This document shows positions 14,878 to 16,602 of a DNA stretch of 16,602 nucleotides, in pieces. Numbering within the stretch: position 1 is the stretch's first letter; each line of letters starts with the position of its first letter. This stretch comes from Betaproteobacteria bacterium (GTDB lineage: Bacteria; Pseudomonadota; Gammaproteobacteria; Burkholderiales; Burkholderiaceae_E). The notes under the pieces are model-generated. The model worked only from the letters and a program-made list of their open reading frames with translations, did not search any database and had not been told where the DNA came from. The stretch is from the NCBI GenBank assembly GCA_016868095.1, contig VGHV01000017.1, forward strand, positions 1 through 16,602, read 5' to 3'. The position numbers and the translations under genes are program-made.

Positions 14878-14883
14878 TAGACT
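14855..14883 (+). promoter_or_regulatory. Predicted sigma70 promoter for the dioxygenase gene
   Basis: TTGACA (14855-14860) is a perfect -35 box. A spacer of exactly 17 bases leads to TAGACT (14878-14883), a four-of-six -10 box. Transcription would start near 14890, about 22 bases before the ATG at 14912. Both boxes lie in the inverted repeat. Confidence 0.7.
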
Positions 14884-14911
14884 ATTAAAAACTTAACTGA
14901 AAGAGCGCTGT

Positions 14912-15787
14912 ATGACTACCCCCTCGCTGAAGCCCCAAGTCCACGGCATCTTTGACCCTGCGACATGGACGGTGACCTACGTTGTCCACAATGGCACGGG
15001 CTCGGCTGCTGCCATCATTGATTCAGTGCTTGACTACGACCCCAAGTCTGGCCGTACCCGCACCACCTCGGCCGACAAAGTCATCGACTACGTGATGGCT
15101 CAGGGCCTGAGGGTTCAGTGGATCCTGGAGACCCATGCACATGCCGACCACCTGAGTGCCGCGCCTTACTTGAAGCAAAAGCTCGGAGGAAGGATCGGCA
15201 TCGGTGATCAGATCACTCGGGTGCAGAAGGACTTCAAGGGCATCTTCAACCTGGAGCCCGAATTCCGCATGGATGGCTCGCAGTTCGATGCGCTGCTCAA
15301 GGACCAGGAGGAGTTTCGTATTGGCGACCTGACCGCCAGCGTGATGGCCGTGCCGGGACACACGCCAGCTTGCGTGGCGTATCAGGTTGGCGATGCAGTG
15401 TTTGTAGGCGACACGATGTTCATGCCCGATGTGGGCACGGCTCGTTGTGATTTTCCTGGCGGCGACGCCAAGACGCTATACGCATCGGTGCGCAAACTCC
15501 TCAGTCTGCCACCCGATACGCGCCTGTTCATGTGCCACGACTACCCGCCCAACAACCGCCCGGTAGCGTTTGAAACAACGGTGGCCGAGCAGCGTGCCAA
15601 GAATATCCATGTGCACGACGGTATCAGCGAAGCGCAGTTTGTCGAGATGCGCACCAAGCGCGATGCTACCTTGGAGATGCCAGTGCTGATCCTGCCGGCC
15701 GTACAAATCAACATTCGCGCGGGCGAGTTGCCACCCAAAGAGGCCAACGGCATCGCCTACGCCAAGATCCCGCTGAATGCGCTTTGA
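14912..15787 (+). CDS. Persulfide dioxygenase (ETHE1/Blh-type metallo-beta-lactamase fold)
   Basis: The 291-residue protein has the metallo-beta-lactamase motif THAHADH with His74, His76, Asp78 and His79, then His149 (VPGHTPACVAYQ), Asp166 (FVGDTMFMPDVG) and His208 (MCHDYPP). ETHE1-type enzymes bind a single iron through ligands equivalent to His74, His149 and Asp166. They oxidise glutathione persulfide to sulfite, the step after SQR. TARCDFPGGDAKTLY and the DYPPNNR stretch are typical of the Blh subgroup. In Xylella and Agrobacterium Blh carries an N-terminal DUF442 domain; here that domain is fused to the SQR instead. The gene is divergent from the repressor gene behind the shared operator, and GAAAGAG precedes the ATG. 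A methyltransferase gene follows one base after its stop. Confidence 0.92.
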   Translation: MTTPSLKPQVHGIFDPATWTVTYVVHNGTGSAAAIIDSVLDYDPKSGRTRTTSADKVIDYVMAQGLRVQWILETHAHADHLSAAPYLKQKLGGRIGIGDQITRVQKDFKGIFNLEPEFRMDGSQFDALLKDQEEFRIGDLTASVMAVPGHTPACVAYQVGDAVFVGDTMFMPDVGTARCDFPGGDAKTLYASVRKLLSLPPDTRLFMCHDYPPNNRPVAFETTVAEQRAKNIHVHDGISEAQFVEMRTKRDATLEMPVLILPAVQINIRAGELPPKEANGIAYAKIPLNAL

Positions 15788-15788
15788 C

Positions 15789-16406
15789 ATGACTGCACTG
15801 ACCAACCCCCAAGCGACCTGGGACCGGCGCTTCTCAACCACCGAGTACATCTTTGGTGAAGAACCTAATGCGTTTTTGGTCGCTCAATCGGCTCACTGCG
15901 GTCAAGGTCACGCACTGGCGCTTGCCGATGGTGAAGGCCGTAACAGTGTGTGGTTGGCCCGTCAGGGCCTCAAGGTTGATGCATTTGATTTCTCTGCACC
16001 TGCCGTTGAGAAGGCGCGAGCACTTGCCGCCAAGCACGGCGTCAGCCCGAATTTCACGTGCACCGACTGGCAGTCATTTGAATGGAAGCAGGCGCATTAC
16101 GACTTGGTTGTCGGTATCTTTTTCCAGTTTGCGACCTCTGACGAGCGGAGTGAGCTGTTTGAGAAGATCAAGCAAAGCCTCAAGCCCGGGGGCATTGTGT
16201 TGATTCAGGGCTATGGCAAAAATCAGCTGAGCTACAACACAGGCGGCCCCGGAAAGTTGGACCACCTCTATGACGAAGACCTGCTGCGGCAAGGTTTCGC
16301 CGGCTACGAGGAACTGGTTTGTGAAACCTATGAAGCCACTATCGTGGAAGGCACAGCCCACAGCGGGATGTCGGCTTTAGTGGGTTTTGTAGCGAGGAAA
16401 CCATGA
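15789..16406 (+). CDS. SAM-dependent class I methyltransferase
   Basis: The 205-residue protein has a Rossmann methyltransferase fold. The N-terminal WDRRFSTTEYIFGEEPNAFL is typical of a TehB/thiol-methyltransferase-like group. Motif I is ALALADGEGRNSVWLARQG, followed by VDAFDFSAPAVEKARALA (acidic residue for SAM ribose), YDLVVGIFFQF (motif IV-like) and LKPGGIVLIQGY. The substrate is unknown; the relatives suggest small anions or thiols. Next to a persulfide dioxygenase it might methylate sulfide, thiols or selenide, but this is only contextual. ATG 15789 lies one base after the dioxygenase stop; ATG 15777, in frame and overlapping, is an equally possible coupled start. Its stop overlaps the ATG of a 22-codon ORF. 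Confidence 0.88.
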   Translation: MTALTNPQATWDRRFSTTEYIFGEEPNAFLVAQSAHCGQGHALALADGEGRNSVWLARQGLKVDAFDFSAPAVEKARALAAKHGVSPNFTCTDWQSFEWKQAHYDLVVGIFFQFATSDERSELFEKIKQSLKPGGIVLIQGYGKNQLSYNTGGPGKLDHLYDEDLLRQGFAGYEELVCETYEATIVEGTAHSGMSALVGFVARKP

Positions 16407-16471
16407 ACTTTACCCATCTGGTCTGCACCAACGGCAATGCCACCAACCGGGTGCCGACACACAACCTGTAG
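16403..16471 (+). CDS. Very short ORF coupled to the methyltransferase gene (22 residues, doubtful)
   Basis: The ATG overlaps the methyltransferase TGA (ATGA), as for a translationally coupled gene, and GAGGAAA lies just upstream as a ribosome binding site. The product, starting MNFTHLVCTNGNATNR, is only 22 residues and I do not recognise it. It may be the stub of a longer third gene lost by deletion, or a chance ORF. Confidence 0.35.
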   Translation: MNFTHLVCTNGNATNRVPTHNL

Positions 16472-16602
16472 CCATGTCTCGGGAGTTCGACACCTCGGGC
16501 GTGATTTTGGAGATTTTCGGTCCTAGAGTGCTTAAAAATCAATAGTTTAGGAAGGTCGCCAGAAATCGTATGTACTGGCAAACTTGAGTATGCTGGGTAT
16601 TG
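16472..16602. other. Right-end non-coding stretch
   Basis: A second short ORF (16474-16545, 23 residues, MSREFDTSG start) is open here, but nothing supports it as a gene. I see no terminator, tRNA or transposon end. Base composition drops back toward A+T compared with the sulfur operon, which fits the edge of that block. Confidence 0.4.

Larger units (their letters stand above)
14847..14885. promoter_or_regulatory. 13-bp perfect inverted repeat, probable repressor operator
   Basis: ATAGTCTATTGAC (14847-14859) and its exact reverse complement GTCAATAGACTAT (14873-14885) flank a 13-base AT-rich spacer. Within each arm ATAG-N-CTAT is itself a near-palindrome, suggesting one repressor dimer per arm. 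The site sits between the divergent repressor and dioxygenase genes and covers both predicted promoters. Confidence 0.85.

Noticed and set aside
16478..16500. tRNA-like T-loop string GAGTTCGACACCTC
   Set aside because: The flanking bases do not form a proper T-stem and no acceptor, D or anticodon arm is found upstream.
16474..16545. 23-codon ORF near the right edge
   Set aside because: No ribosome binding site, no family resemblance, and nothing to distinguish it from chance.

Overview
This window looks like chromosomal DNA of a betaproteobacterium, probably Burkholderiales-like. That is inferred from the style of the protein families and was not tested by any search. It carries 19 supported genes packed tightly on both strands, plus one very short coupled ORF. 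I see no rRNA, tRNA, CRISPR array or transposase. No gene-free stretch exceeds about 200 bases; the longest is the right end after 16406.

Left part (1 to about 10,050). The minus strand carries selD (selenophosphate synthase). A 3'-truncated Ada-AlkA fusion for DNA alkylation repair follows it in the same frame after 24 nt. Divergent from selD are two plus-strand genes for the E1 alpha and beta subunits of a 2-oxoacid dehydrogenase, with no E2 or E3 beside them. A quinone-oxidoreductase-like MDR protein and an SDR protein follow on the minus strand; both have altered key residues. The plus strand then has an FMN-dependent NAD(P)H:quinone reductase or nitronate monooxygenase-like enzyme, a tandem-rhodanese sulfurtransferase, a GNAT acetyltransferase, a small PspC-domain membrane protein, a very His-rich 92-residue protein followed by a clear terminator, and a YCII-domain protein.

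Right part (about 10,086 to 16,406). This is a compact sulfide/persulfide module with visibly higher GC content and more C/G-ending codons than the left part. On the minus strand, a BigR/SqrR/YgaV-like ArsR repressor gene leads two half-size YeeE/YedE sulfur-transport genes, a DUF442-sulfide:quinone oxidoreductase fusion and a SulP-STAS anion transporter, all overlapping or spaced by 20 nt or less. Divergently, the plus strand encodes a persulfide-dioxygenase-type metallo-beta-lactamase-fold enzyme and a SAM methyltransferase. The proposed logic is that YeeE/YedE brings in reduced sulfur, SQR oxidises sulfide to persulfide, the dioxygenase oxidises persulfide to sulfite, SulP moves the oxyanion, and the repressor senses persulfide through a conserved Cys pair.

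The most striking non-coding signal is in the 108-nt region between the repressor and dioxygenase genes. A perfect 13-bp inverted repeat (14847-14885) contains two mirror-image sigma70-type promoters, so that each arm supplies the -35 of one promoter and the -10 of the other. A single repressor bound there could shut both operons at once.
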